A stretch of DNA of 64,000 nucleotides from Neoarius graeffei (GCF_027579695.1 NC_083571.1:31906943-31970942); one strand, 5' to 3'. Positions 10,142-23,732 are shown, numbered from the stretch's first letter. The notes: generated by a model not told the origin, from the letters alone. Numbers and translations are program-made.

Positions 10142-13100
10142 ATAGCCTATTTACCTTCTCAGAAGTGCAAAATGTCGACTCAGTGTTATAGATTTAATAA
10201 AAATACATCTGCATGCTCACCGATCCAAAGCAAATTCTTGTGTATGCTACTAACAGCTACTTTGACGACTTATCGTTCGTCCTGAGAGCGGCCATTTTGA
10301 TTTAACGCCAGCTCAGGGTTCAGAAGACTGTCCCGAGTCGGAGATTACAAGTTTGGACCTTTAGGTCAATGAAGCAACAGTGCCAGAGAGATAGAAGTAA
10401 AGTGTGGACGAATCATTTTTTTTTTTTTTTTTAAATCACTTGCTTGTTCAATACTTCGACGAAACAAAGTAAGCTACAGCACAGTACAATAACCAGCAAG
10501 AGCATTACTGTGAAACTTGAAACTTTTTTTTTTTTACCTTATCTGTGGTATCTGCGCAGGACGGCTCGGAATGATAGTGATACACTCCTCCCATCGCTCC
10601 TGCAGAGGAACAGACACAGACACATTAATAACACACACACACGGTAAAACAAAAGCTCACATTATACTTTTCAGGACGTTCGAGTTTGCAAATAGTGCCC
10701 CAAAAACACCTAACGTCACTTTAACATGATTTTTAGGCTTCCAGGAAATACATATTAGCGAAAGCAGATTAGATTCAAATGTCCTGGTTACTGGGATTAG
10801 CAGTAATATTCATGTTGGTGCAATTTAGTACAATATTAATGCGCGTGTGTAGGTGTTCTGTATTCTTGTGCTCGGATTTCGTCAGGTGAAGAGGAGGGAG
10901 TTACCCTTGGATGACTTGAAATGTCTGCTCCAAGGACAGCAGTGTGTGTGAGAGAGAGAGAGAGACTAGAATCCTTTTTTGTTGCTTGATACTGCAGAAG
11001 ATCTGTCTCTCTCTCCTCTCTGATGCTTGAAGACAGAATTAAGATGTGTGTGTGGCTGTAACTAATTAAATCATCCTCTGTGCTTCTCAGCAAGAGTTTG
11101 ATCTGTTGTGTTTCATCTCGGCACGGACTGATCTGAACCCATCCATGAGGCACATCTCGGCCTCGCAAACTCGAGCTCGAGAGACAGGGAGCGAACGCTT
11201 GGTCATGTGCTTGGACTTAAACTAACAGGTGTTTAAGAATGACCATAACTTGCACCCAAGTGCAAATCCGCAAACGCAGATGATTAAACGTGACTCAAAA
11301 TCTGGAACATTTCTACCGACATACGCCGATTACCACATAACGGCACCAACAGATGGTGCGAAACGTCATGGTTCCTAATTAAAACACGGTTTGCTGCCCC
11401 GCCCGTCAGGTTTGTGCGGTTCGGTTCTTCAAGTCAGGTCTGGAGCTACCAAGTTCATTGAAGTCCATCACAGGATAATGTAGTAGTAACAGTAAGGGTG
11501 GTATTATTAGCAGGAAGCGCAGTCGTGGACAAGCATTAGTTACGGAGTAGTACTAGTCGTATAGGAGCAAAAGTAGTAAGTGAGTCGTAGGACTAGTACG
11601 TAAGACGACGATAAAGATTCAGAGTATTAGTAGTAATGAGATTACTACAACTTGTAGTCGTAAAAAGAGCCGTAGTAAGCCGAGTAATACCGCTACGACT
11701 AGTAGTAATAAGCATGGCGATAAGAATAACACTAGTAGTACTAGGTCACAGTAGGCGTTAGAAGAGCAATAGTAAAAGTCGCACTCGACTCCTCGTGCTT
11801 CGTCATGAACAGGGAGGGAGTTTGACGGAGTTCAGCCCCAATGAATGCTGGGAAAGCCCTGCTACTTTAACGCCGTGTCTGATTCACACCTGTGAGATTG
11901 ACATGACGCCAGGGTCTGGAGGTGTGAAGTGGCGTGAGTAAACATGCCAGGAATCCACTGAAACGGCAATGTAGAATCATCAACGACACCCCACCCCACC
12001 CCCCCTCCTTCACTCAGAGATGGTTTGCTCCAGTTTGGTCTGAAGGTGTTGATTAATTTCAGAGTGCTGTCTGGAAAGCGCCTAATAAACACTCCCAAAA
12101 AAAAAAAAAAAAAAAAGTGTGTCTTTAAGAGACAGGATCACATTAAAATACATAAAAGGACCATTTGGAACGTCTGCACTTGGATGACCGATTTTGGTGC
12201 AGCGAAGGATTAATTGTAAGCCTTTCCGGCCATATTTCCCTCAAGACGGCATCGGAGATGGACGGAGGGGAAGAGCCGGGACTGACAGGACGCTCCTGAA
12301 GACAGCGGAGAGATGGATGGGTAAAAGGAGAGGAAGGGGGTGTCTTGGATAGCTATATGGGGGGGGGATGGGAAAAGAGAGCGAGAGGCAGACATTAAGG
12401 GGCTGAGGCGTCCCCTTATGGCCGTTATTGATTTTACTCGGAGCTCCAGAGTGCATCAGCTATTTCGATCCATTTCCGCCATCTTTCTACCCTTGCCCCC
12501 TTTTAGTCCCTCACTCCTTTCCTTTCCCTTTCTCTCCCCCTGCTAACCATTAATAATACAGTCTCTCTCTCTGTCACACACACACACACACACGGTTCAC
12601 CTGTCAAATCGTCCACACACACACACACATCTTATAAATCACCACAGACATGGGAATGAATGAATGAATATTTGGTTGGAATGGAAAATAAAACTTGTGT
12701 CAAACAGGTCCGGGATGTACCACTATCACAGGAGAACAGTCACTCGGACGTTCGGGTTTATTTCCGGCAGGTTATCTGAGCGATATCGGGAGTTTGAACG
12801 TGAATGTGGAGCCTTCCTTACACTATACACAAGCAAACAGCTTTTAAATCTCACAGCATATTTCAAAATATGTTCGAGAGATCGGCACGCGCGCACACGA
12901 TCAGACACGCAGGACGACTGTGTGTGTTTGCCAGCGTGCTTTGCATAACTGTAAGCCAGCTGAATAGAAAGAAGCAACAAACACAGCACAGGAAAAGAGG
13001 AAGTAAGTGGAGAGAGCGAGAGAGAGAGAGCGCGAGAGCGCACTTTAACCTCTGAAACCCAACAGCAACATAAAGCCAGAGGAAAAGAGGACGGAGTTGG

Positions 13101-16100
13101 AAAAGCTGAAACCAGACCAGGGAGAGGGAGGAAGGGAGGGAGGGAGGGCGAGTGTTTGGGCTAATGTTTCCTCTCTGTGTTCAGCTTCCTCTCTCAGAGA
13201 GACAGACAGAGAAACAGAAGGAGAGACAGACTGTGAGGGATAGGGAGAGAGAGAGAGAGAGAGAGGAACTGAATAAGAGAGAAAGATATACATAGAGGAG
13301 GCGAGAAAGGCAGACAGTGAGATGGACAGAAAAAGAAAGATTGACCAAGTAACAGTGAGAGCGAGAAAGACAGTGAGACAGAGAGAGACATTATCCGTGA
13401 TCACACCCACTCTCCCTTTCTCTTCTCTTCCTCTCTCCTTCTCTTGGCCCTTTTCACTCACTCCACCACGGGCCCCATGAAACATGATTTGGTTTCACCC
13501 ACTCAGAGTTTCTCTCATTTCAGCCCTCTTTTGCATGCATTCTCTCTCTCTCTCACACACACAGTAAACAGGTACCATGACAGGACACAGCGCAGTTCCT
13601 GGCTGAGACAGTAAGCTGGCTTTGGCTTTGTTATTTAAGAAAGCACTGGGGTTTGGTCAGGGTTCGACAACAGGCTGAGTTGGGCTCGTCACCAAAATGG
13701 GTTCAACCGTCTGACGTCAGGTCATTTCGTAATCTCGAAAATGAGCGTTATCGTGAGCAACTGCAACGAACCGAATGGCAAGAGACTGACGAATCCCATA
13801 AGAACAAACATTGTGCATGCATCCTGGGTGGGAGGGGCATCCTCATCTCGCTCTCCTGTCAACCACAAGCGTCTGTGAGGTCATGTATGGGGAAGAGAGC
13901 AGAGTGTCTCTTACTCCGCCTTATAACCATAGCTGGAAAAAACAGTTCCGTCACCCAAATGCTTTTTTAGAGTGCGAGCGCCCCAAAAAACTCATAAGTA
14001 CTCGTTTAAGTTTGCTCGTAAATTCCTAGTAAAATAAAGACTAACATGTAGAAATTAACCAGAGATTCAGGATTTATTTTTCCACTACAGGACTTAACAG
14101 GCTCACTCGGTTAGTCAGGAAGTTTTTTTAGCGAATCGGCCGGTTGGCGGCTTGTTGGTCCGTTTCCCTGTCCAGCTCCGAAGTGGCCGGAACTGCTCGA
14201 GAGGTTGCCTGGAGACGCACAAAAGCAGGAGAAAACAAATAGCTCCCTTTGTTATGAAAATGGAGGAGTGTGGGAGTGTGTGTGTGAGAGAAAGTGAAAC
14301 GAGAAAGTGTTGATTTGAGCTGAATAAAATACGAAGTGTTCGCTCTAGCATCGCTTACGGTTTTAAATAAATCGACACGTCAATGCGGGGAGAAAAAAAA
14401 AAAGAGCAGATGGTTACTGGTTATGAATCTGAAACAGCAAACAGTGCGAGCTGATCCAGGATCAGTTTAGGAACAGTAACGTCAATTGAACCGTGATCAT
14501 GTGATGATGAACCTGATGAAAATATTATTTTTAGTTTTGTGCAGCAATGCTTTGCAGCACCATGGAGACTCTAATTAGCGCCTGCCAAAGCTATGGAACG
14601 AAGTGTTGATCTAAAAACGTGTCGTATTTACTCGAATACGCCGAAAGCGTGTACGCTTCTCCCTCTCCTGCCTCACGGTCACGGTGAACATCGCTTACAT
14701 CGTCTAAAACATGAACAAGATGAAGACCGGTACTAAGCAGAGAAGTGAAAGGAAGAGTCAGGATCGATGAAGACACTCGCGATCTCATTCTCCATGGCAA
14801 CGACTTACACAGTGACTTGCTGTGTGTAACGTGAGTGTAATAAACGGATTTTAAACAAGTGTTGCTATTTAACAACTCTGTGAAGAGACTTTTGGAACGC
14901 TGACAGAACGAGTCTCCAAGAAAGAGGGAGAAAATGAAAAGGTTGACAGAGAGAGAGAGAGAGAGAGAGAGACAGGTAAAGACAGACAATGAGAGGTCTC
15001 TATTCACTTGTGTGAACCGGTGAGAAAATGAATCGACTCACCTGCAAGGAGTTGATTCAAACATGACTCACCGAGACGAACGAACACTCTGGATGTGATG
15101 CGCAAAAGACATGAAATGCTTTATTCATGCAAGTATCTAATTTATCGCATCACCGGCTGTGCGTTCGTGTTCATTTCTTTAAAAACAGAACAATGACAAC
15201 AGGAACTGAATCAGATATCAATCTGACATGAACCTCGCGTACAGACGTCATGGATCATCTCCTGTGCTTGACTTTACTGACGGAGCGGATCACAGAACTG
15301 AAATAAACCCGAACCTCCTCCACAGCTGCACCTGTTTAAGGACTCTTGAGAAAACGTGGACGTGGAGCAGGAGGTCTGCGTCTCTGGAAGCTCCGGCACG
15401 GATAAGCCACTCTAATTGGGCCCGGATCATGCTTGTTAATTAACCTAATACGCCAAACTGGGGCCCTTTACATGGACCGAGAGGCCTCCGTTCTCTTTCG
15501 GTCAATGAGAGCGAGGCTTTTCGCTTCCACCTGCGTTTGGGGGGGGTGATGACACAAAATAAATGAAAGAGCAGACTGAGTGTGGAGTCTGGACCTGGCA
15601 GCATCTTCAGAGGGACACAGGAGGACAACGAAATGTTTAATGTTCGAGAGCGGACGGGCTCACAGGTGCCAGGTGTCTGAGAACAGACACGCACTCGTGC
15701 TCCCACACACAGCTACTCTTTAGTAAATACAGTATAGACAGATGAAAAGTGAGAGACTGAGAAACAGCGAGTGTGTGTGAGAGAGAGAGAGACAGAACAA
15801 GCAAGTGTGGTAAAGAGAGAGAGACAATGAGAACTAAAATGATCCTATAGGGAACTGATGAACCACTTCACTCTCCTCTGATAAAAATATGAGTGAACAC
15901 CTACAGCAGAACAGCTCTCTAGAGGCCTGTACCTGTCTCTCTCTCTCACATACACACACACACACAGAGGGAGAGAACACGTGAGCTGCATTTGTTCTGT
16001 ATTGCGAGCAGATGGTGTTGAACTCAGGGGATTTCGCTCCCCTCGTTATCAAAGCCGTCTCTTTGATCCTGGTCGATATCTCTCCTTTGCGCGTGCGTGC

Positions 16101-17490
16101 GTGCACTCACTCACTCACACTCTCTCTCACACACATTACAGGTGAGGATCATCTGTGTGCACACAGACTGCAGATAAAACGGCAGAAATGCTTTAAAATA
16201 AGGAAACAAAGGCAAATGACTGTGTCTCTCTGTCTGTCTCACTCACAGCTGGTAGACAGAAGCAGCAGGCAGGCAGGCAGGCAGGTATTTCCAGTCTGGG
16301 GTTAAATCACTGTGTGCGCGTGCGCACGCACGTGTGTGTGTGTCGCGCTGTTCTTTGAGTAAACTCTGGTGTGCTTACCCATTGAGTGCTTTGTGTGACC
16401 AAACAACACGATCTCTAAAGTTGGAAAAGTTGTGTTCAAGTTGTGCATGTGTGTGACAGTGACTCACTGTGCCTGGTGAAAGCTGTGATGCAGCTGGGAA
16501 ATGTTTTCGTTCTTCACATTTGGCAAGAATAACCTTTTAACTCCTACTAACCGACATTCAAAACCTCTCTCTCTCTCACACACACACACCTACAGTTGTC
16601 GAGGGCGGGAACTGGCCACCTCAAAATTTTCTATACTTTGATTTTAAACGTCCTCCAAGAGTCGATACTGGAACACTGGTGAATTCTTACTTGTGTGTAT
16701 ATTTATTTACTCCGTCGCTCTCCTGTCAGTAGCCTCGACACTTGCAACGAACATATTTGCTGTCAGAATTATTGGTAGCTGACTGGTGAAAAACACGTTA
16801 AACAACCACACAAAAAAAAAAAAAAAAAAGACAGTCTATTTGTGACCTAGCTCATTTTTACCGCAACATGCTTCACGGTGATGTGACGCAACTTGATACC
16901 GAAACTATAGAACTTTCCGAATGTACACACATCTGCCCTGAAGGAGGAATGCTTTTCTGTTACACGTTTGCACGCACGGCTGACTGGGCGACCTTTCCAC
17001 GTAGGTATGTAAAAATCACTGATGATAAAAAAAATAATTAATTTACGCAAAATGTCATTATGTAATTTTCTACATGCTGCCACTTCAAGGTTTTAGATCA
17101 CACGAAGCGACATGACAATACAACGGCGATACGGTGACGTATGAAGTCATGATGCATTTTCCAGAAATACAGAATTCATTTCTTGTTAAATATCAGTTAC
17201 AAACTCTGGAAGTACTTGTACACGTGTTATCTATTTTTATTCACGCAGCTTGTTACAAACCTACATATCGCGACGCGTAAAGGGTTTCATAAAAACGTCG
17301 CATGCATTTTGACGCACATTTGGAGAGAAACTGTGACGCAAGGACAGAGCATGGCGGGTCCCAGCATCGGTTTTCTCCTTAACTAGCTGATCATATGTGA
17401 TTATCTTAAGCTACCTCCTAATTATTTTTTATGTGCAGACTGGGCAGCTCTTATTCACACGATTACAGAAAAAAAAGTAAACATTTATAA
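10142..17490. other. Long non-coding stretch, mostly unique, with simple-sequence tracts
   Basis: I find no convincing exon or transposon here. It contains GA/CT tracts (about 10955, 13245, 14946, 15780), CA/TG tracts (about 12580, 12610), A-runs (12100, 16810) and the triplet-like block at 11476-11780. The open frames are largely reads through GA/CT tracts. If the block at 18651-19149 is a first exon, this would be its first intron. Confidence 0.5.
11476..11780. repeat. Degenerate TAG/GTA triplet-rich block
   Basis: About 300 bases are dominated by scattered TAG, GTA, AGTAGTA and CTAGTA words with no long pure run. It looks like an old triplet microsatellite eroded by substitutions. Nothing suggests coding. 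Confidence 0.55.
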
Positions 17491-17491
17491 A

Positions 17492-17600
17492 ACAGTGGAT
17501 ATAAAAAGTATACACACCCCAAGTCTACACACTCCAATTTAAAAAAAAAAAAACTTACGCAATTTCTTAGTCTTATCATAAATGCGGCTTCATCAAATCA
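17492..17600 (+). mobile_element. Relic of a Tc1-like terminal repeat
   Basis: The sequence CAGTGGATATAAAAAGTATA followed by CACACCCC is the start of a common fish Tc1-like terminal repeat. No matching opposite end was found, so it is an end fragment. Confidence 0.45.
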
Positions 17601-18025
17601 GGAAACATGAAGGATTATAAGCAGTTATTACTATTTTCCAAACTGAGCAGCGTAACAGATGTAGCGTTCGCATGATACATTTTCAAGGCCGTTTTAGAAG
17701 AAAGCGTAGCTTAAACGTGCAGAAAATCGACTTCTGCCCGGGTTAAGAGGCCTAAATTCGATCCAAACGCATCCATGTCCAACTACAAAAGCCAAAAATA
17801 TTTTCCTCAAAACCACCCAAAGACACACCAAGAATAGAACACACAGGATTGAATGATGGAGGATAATCAAATCCAGCCATCAGGCCAATTATTAACTTAG
17901 AGCCAAAGTCACAGCACAATCGTCTCTGACTTTCCCTGCGATGGGGGAAAATCCGCCCAGCTATATTTGTCCAGCGGGAAATAAAATTAAGCGTCTGAAG
18001 CGGGAGCGGTTCCTGCAGCGACTTA

Positions 18026-18027
<2 letters not shown>

Positions 18028-18056
<29 letters not shown>

Positions 18057-18058
18057 AA
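18028..18058. repeat. Poly-C/poly-A tract
   Basis: A run of about 20 C is followed directly by about 12 A. Low complexity; the open frame through it is not a gene. Confidence 0.9.
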
Positions 18059-18650
18059 ACCCCACCAAGGTCCACTGGGCTGAGCTGAATCCATAAACTT
18101 TTACTTATCCAGTAAAGACCTTTACTCTAACTCAAATAACACCACAGTGCTGCTGAATCCCCTGTTCTGACTGGTCAGAAGGTGTTGATTAACTATTAAC
18201 TTTCCATAAGAGCAAATCAATACGTTTTATTGAGACGACTCTAACAAGTGTTACTTAGTAACAGTGAACTGAACTGCTTTGTCCCTTCCAGTGTGTTTAC
18301 AGCCGTCACCTGGTCCGGACCCAAACCATCGCTCGTCGAGTCTAGTGTCCGAACGTCAGCAGTAGATCCTCTGTACATTACTGAACCGACAGCAGCTCAT
18401 CAGTGCGGCGACTTTTCATTTATTTTGCAATGCAAGCGTTCAGTGTGAAGTGGATTTATCCTAAATTAAACGTAACTAAAACCGGATAAAGTTACGTTTT
18501 CGCAATTCCGCATGGTATATATAAAAGGGATAAAAATGCACCACGATGTGCTGTTACTGAAAAATAACCCACAGTGTCATCACACCATGCTGTCGTTGAT
18601 ACATTTCCAACAACAGCACACTCTGTGATGTTCATTAACGAGAGCCATAC

Positions 18651-19149
18651 CTGCTCCGCCCGGGCTCCTGTGCGCTCCGGGTCCTGGATGCCGATGTCCT
18701 CCTGGAGAAAGCACGCCGGCAGGTGTCCGCAGGTTCTCTGGGTGTCCGTGAGCTCCGAGCCCTGCACATGCACCACTGAGCTGGTGGTGATGCTGCTGCT
18801 GTTGCTGTTGATGATGATGATGATGATGGAGGTTTGCGCCTGAACTCCCTGCGCTACTGTTTGCGCCAGCGCTTTGGTAGAACCCGGAGCGCGAGCGGGA
18901 CCGAGTCCTGGGCGGCTCGGTGGTCATGGGTTGGGGTGAGAGCGCCGGGGGAGAAGGGAGTAAAGGGTAAGAAGTGGCTGCTGAGGAGGCGGAAACGCCG
19001 TGCAGCCTGTCCGCGACAAGAGCCGCCTCCGGTGCAACGTACTCACCTTGCGGAGCGCGCTTGGGCACGCGCTCAACGCCAGCGTGGACGCGGGGACGCA
19101 CGCGGGGCTCAGGAGTCGCTGGTGGCGCACCAGTAGCCGCGATGGGCAT
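18651..19149 (-). CDS. Candidate first exon(s) of an unidentified gene with a His/Gln-rich tract
   Basis: On the minus strand a frame opens at ATG 19149 and stays open beyond a splice donor (CAG|GTATGG) at 18650. The region is GC- and CpG-rich unlike its surroundings, as expected of a promoter/first exon. The second methionine (18935) begins MTTEPPRTRSRSRSGFYQ. After it come a Ser/Ala/Gly stretch and a tract of six His, six Gln and three His (about 18785-18830). A second strong donor (CAAG|GTGAGTAC) lies at 19046, so an alternative shorter first exon is possible. Another frame is also open over the 3' part, so the reading frame is uncertain. I do not recognise the protein; downstream exons would lie at lower coordinates and were not found. 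Confidence 0.4.
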
Positions 19150-19269
19150 CTCCTTTACACAGGGAGGCGCGCTCTCTCTTTCTCTCTCTCTTTCTATCTA
19201 TCTATCTCTCTTTTTCTCCTTTCTTTCCCCACTTCTTCTTCTTCTCCACCACCAAGGCAGTGAATAAAA

Positions 19270-20750
19270 TCTGTCCAGAACAAAAACATGAGTCAGATGA
19301 AACTTTTTAAACACACAAAATTAAATGTGTTCGTTTTAAAAATAAAGTGAAAGGTGGAGCTGGCTCTGGCTCTGACACTCACGTCATCTAACTGAGCCCT
19401 CTTTTGTTTTGGTGCATCTGAAAACGCCAGCCAGGCGATAACTAACTAACTTGTATTGTATACATCGTAAAGGTGTTGTTTTAGAGATCAGAAAAGATAT
19501 AGAATTCGATAAAAACAGCCCGTGTGTGCGAGAGTTTATCCCACACAAGCAATATATCGCGATACAACTAGCTAGCCAGTTAGCACCTACGCTCACAGGC
19601 AGACACAATAACTAGTAGTTTTTTACGGTTTCTCTTGTCTAGTTCAATTTAAAAATCACACACACGCACGTATATACGTGTATAGAAACATATAAACGTG
19701 TGTTTTGTTGTTTATTCGATTAGAACCTCGACGTAAATAAGTTTAAGCACTTCCGTCAAACCTTTTTTTTTTCCTCCCTCCCCTGGCTAGCAGCAGCTAG
19801 CCGCCTCAGGCTGAAGCTAGTTCGCGTTAGCATAAAAAACACACAGCGCGAGCGCACCAACATTACCAAAAAATAAAAAATACAACAACACACAAATAAT
19901 ACACGACTTAGTTTTGTTTTTTTTCCCCCTTTTATAAAATGAGACTCGCGAAAGCAAATAAAAATACACTCGTGTTTCAAAACCGACGTGTGAACCTAAA
20001 CTCAGTGGCTAACTCGTAGGAGCTAAACCGTAAAAAAAAAAAACAAGTAGCAAAGCACAGAAATGCCTTAGCAGTGTTTAAACAGTCCTGGTTTAAAAAT
20101 ATACACATGTATATAAATAACTGTACTAATTATGACATGGAAATATATATTTTTAAAAAGGTGTATCCAGGTAGAAATGAAGAAATTCCTGCTTATATAA
20201 TCAGATCTAAAATAAAAAGCGTTACCCGGTGAGAGGTATTTCAGGGAGGGGGTTTTAGCTTAGCTTAACCTTCCTTCTTTCTTTCTTTCTTTCTCAATTA
20301 CCCGGAATTTTAATTCTACTTCATCCTTGTCTCACCACCGAAGCTAAAAACAGGACAAACCCCCCTTTGAGACATAAAACAGCCTACATTCTTATAAAAA
20401 CCACCTCACTTACCGAGTTTACACAACAAAACTGGTACAAATCCCAAACTTCAGTCTTAGACTCATGTGTTGTGTATGTGTGTGTGTAGATATATGTTTC
20501 TATATTTCTCTCCCAGAAGCTGAGTTCCTGTATTTCCCCAGACTGACGGCGCTGATTAAAATGTGACAGAGCCCATCAACGGGGATTTTCACATTTCCAA
20601 CCAACACCAGACCAAACTAACAGCACACAGAGCCAATCGCACCCGAACGTTGTTGTCGGCGCAGCCGAGTGTTTCCGGAAAAACCCGAACACAACCGAGT
20701 GGCTGTGAGAAGCTGGAATTTGAGAAAAACGAATAGAATACAAAAGAATA
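19270..20750. other. Non-coding stretch upstream of the CpG-rich exon
   Basis: No gene or transposon recognised. It holds a (CTTT)n tract near 20271-20294 and a (GAATA)n tract near 20731-20766, into which SINEs have inserted. Confidence 0.5.
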
Positions 20751-20767
20751 GAATAGAATAGAATGAG

Positions 20768-21140
20768 GGGCGGCACGGTGGTGTAGTGGTTAGTGCTGTC
20801 GCCTCACAGCAAGAAGGTCTGGGTTCGAGCCCCGTGGCCGGCGAGGGCCTTTCTGTGCGGAGTTTGTATGTTCTCCCTGTGTCCGCGTGGGTTTCCTCCG
20901 GGTGCTCCGGTTTCCCCCACAGTCCAAAGACATGCAGGTTAGGTTAACTGGTGACTCTAAATTGACCGTAGGTGTGAATGTGAGTGTGAATGGTTGTCTG
21001 TGTCTATGTGTCAGCCCTGTGATGACCTGGCGACTTGTCCAGGGTGTACCCCGCCTTTCGCCCGTAGTCAGCTGGGATAGGCTCCAGCTTGCCTGCAACC
21101 CTGTAGAACAGGATAAAGCGGCTAGAGATGATGAGATGAG
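20768..21140 (+). mobile_element. tRNA-derived SINE, copy 1 (full length)
   Basis: The head GGCGGCACGGTGGTGTAGTG contains an A-box-like GTAGTGGTTAG, and a B-box-like GGTTCGAGCCC follows ~50 bases later. A central ~250-base body and an (ATGAG)n tail complete it. A 16-bp duplication AATAGAATAGAATGAG lies on both sides (20752-20767, 21141-21156). This is the reference for the other copies listed. Confidence 0.95.
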
Positions 21141-21310
21141 AATAGAATAGAATGAGGGGTGGCATGGTGGTGTAGTGGTTAGCGCTGTCGCCTCACAGCA
21201 AGAAGGTCCGGGTTCGAGCCCCGTGGCTGGCGAGGGCCTTTCTGTACGGAGTTTGCATGTTGTCCGCGTGGGTTTCCTCCGGGTGCTCCGGTTTCCCCCA
21301 CAGTCCAAAG

Positions 21311-23032
21311 CAGACCCGGCGCCGTGGGGGCGAAAGGGGGCGTCGCCCCCTCGTGGCGACAGCCCCGCCCCCTCAACGGAGACTCAGATCACTTAATTGT
21401 TTTCTTATGAAAATATAATGTATTATAGACGTATTAATAATTTGCATTTTCAAATACAAAATATTAAGTGGTTGCGCATTGTACAAAAATACATTTCACA
21501 TAAATCACTACTAAAACTGGCACGGTAGAACAAATCTGATTGGTTGTTATGACACTTAAAGCCCATGTTTACATTAGACCATATCAGCGGATCATCAGAT
21601 TAACGGTTTTAAAACGATTAGTGTGCACACAGCAACACCAATACACGATTTGCGTGCACACAGCAACACCAATACACGGATACGCTCGGCTCCGCAGGCA
21701 TCCTGCGCTCCAAATCACTCCGCCCTGAACAGTGAGTGCCCTCTGGAGGGTGCGCACTCCGGCCCTGCGCAGCTCACAGAGCGCGCGAGTGGAGCGCACG
21801 AGCAGTGATTCGGGACTGAGCCGCTGTGTGTGTGATCCCAGCGCATATCACTTACCACTTGCAAGTGGAAGGATGGCAAGCCTAAAGACAATCATAACTA
21901 CACAATGGGCAGTATTTGCATCAGTATTTGCAGTATTTTCATACTTTTATACTCTTTAATGAAAGGTGATACAAGGCGGAAGTCCGCGCCGTTTTTCAGC
22001 AGTCGCGTCACATGACCAACGCCAGCGAATCAGGAAGGTGGATGTCACAGTGACGTTGTCCAATGACGACGCCAGCTAGAGCTCAGCACAGCGTATCCGC
22101 GTATCTCAATGTTTACACAGCACCGGAGCTGACACAATCTGGATTGAATACGTGGACCCTGGCAGATTCCCGTTTCCCGGCGTTTCCAGGCGGTTTAATG
22201 TAAACGGACAGTGCATCCGCGAAGAAAACGAGACAGATACGGTCTAATGTAAACTTGGCCTTACAAGTGCACTGTCTCCGCAATATCCTGCAATGTGCAG
22301 TCAGTTTACGGGAGTAGTCTTTCCCCCACCGAATTAAATGAATTCAATCACAATATTGTGAATCCATTTTCTTTCTTTGTAGGCTAAGTTTATCTCCGTT
22401 TATGTTGGTGTATGTGTTCATATATGGTCCGCTTTGTGCGCAAATAGCGTAAGAATATGTGTCGTTGACGTCACCCCCCATGCAGCGGGGGTGAAAATTC
22501 ATCACTTCAGAGTGTTTAGTCCCCACACGCCTAAACTGGGATTGCGGATTAAGTGGTTAGCGTTGACTCGGTGCGAGTCAGGAAGGCTATTACTGGTGCA
22601 GCCACGGGGTCTGTTGATTTTTTTAAATTATGATTTTGGCCGCCGAGCCAAGTACCTTAGACTTGCATTGACGTTTTGTTTTCATGCCGCGGAGCTATTT
22701 GTATGTATTTTAAATGTAAAGGACTTGCCTGTAGGTTTGTGTGTGTTTTATGTTTGGCATCTTTCCGGTTGTAATGCGTGTCTGTGAGAAAATTGGAGGG
22801 GAGGGTTAACAGGTGGGCACGGGAGTTGATAAAGCGCAACTGCCCTGGTAATATGTCACATGATTTTCCCGGACTAAAGCAACCTTCGGGGCCGTGGTTT
22901 TGTGGTTGGCGCAGTTAATTGTTTGAAACACGTTGTCAGACCGCCATCACTACTACACACTATATGAAAAATATTTGCCCCCTTGCGATTTCTAATTGCC
23001 CCCTTAGTAAACTGTTCCTGGCGCCGGGCCTG
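21311..23032. mobile_element. hAT element inside SINE copy 2
   Basis: Ends CAGACCCGGCGCC (left) and CAGGCCCGGCGCC (right, reversed) are flanked by the perfect 8-bp duplication GTCCAAAG at 21303-21310 and 23033-23040. A 702-bp element is nested at 21559-22260. No transposase frame was recognised. Confidence 0.9.
21559..22260. mobile_element. TTA-duplicating MITE nested in the hAT element
   Basis: Ends read AAGCCCATGTTTACATTAGA and, reversed, GGCCAAGTTTACATTAGACC, with TTA at 21556-21558 and 22261-22263. The 3-bp TTA duplication and short TIRs fit PIF/Harbinger-like MITEs. No coding region seen. Confidence 0.75.
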
Positions 23033-23105
23033 GTCCAAAGACATGCAGGTTAGGTTAACTGGTGACTCTAAATTGACCATAGGTGTGAATGGTTGTCTGT
23101 GTCTA

Positions 23106-23732
23106 TGACTACCAGAGCTTTTTTAATTTTCTTTTCTTTCTTTTTCAATTAATTTTTTTTCTGTGTGTTTGTGTAGTTTGATGTTTGTTTGAGTGTTTGT
23201 TCGCCAGTTGTGGTGTAGCTCCGGACCCAGTTTTGGGCGTTGGTTTCCCTCCAGGCCTTGGTTCGCTGTGGGCAATGCCTGCGCTCCCAGCTGTAGACCG
23301 CAGTGAGCTCGTTGCTCATTTTACATCGTGGTTGTCCAGCGCTCTGCGCTTTAACGCTTGGTGTGATGTTCCAAGCGATGTTGCTCGGTGGCATCGCAGC
23401 AGCTGTTTTGGGACACACCAGCGCTCTGCGTGGTGGAGCTTCTCTGCTCGCTTTGTGGATCCACGGCGAGGTGTTCGAGCGATGTGGCTGGCGGCGTCAC
23501 GGCGGCTGTGCTGGAGATGTGGGACTCATTTTCATGCGCCTTTTGGTGGGACTGTGGCTGCTACACCACGGGAATTACATCCTGACCCCTACTTGGTGGA
23601 CTTTTTATTTTTTATTATTTATTCATTTTTTAATTATTATTTTTTTTTTTTTCCTTTTTTTTTTCCTTTGTCTATAATTGTAAAGCGTCCTTGGGTTTCT
23701 TGAAAGGCGCTATAAAAATTCAACTTATTATT
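23106..23732 (+). mobile_element. Retroelement 3' fragment with TATTATTA tail
   Basis: It ends with GTAAAGCGTCCTTGGGTTTC, then GGCGCTATAAAAATTCAAC and TTATTATTA, the tail type shared by fish LINE/SINE elements of the L2/Rex1 kind. The body is about 600 bases with a T-rich stretch near 23600-23680. The 124- and 172-codon frames inside show no domain I recognise. Confidence 0.55.

Noticed and set aside
13045..13485. 146-codon minus-strand open frame rich in Ser/Leu
   Set aside because: The frame is a read-through of GA/CT-rich tracts; overlapping frames on the same tract look equally open.
18115..18290. MITE relic with TGACTGGTCAGAAGGTGTTG word
   Set aside because: The word resembles a common fish MITE, and a weaker match exists near 12040, but no paired end or target duplication could be found.
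23185..23703. 172-codon plus-strand frame as a gene
   Set aside because: It lies in a retroelement body between SINE pieces, ends in a T-rich region and has no recognised domain.
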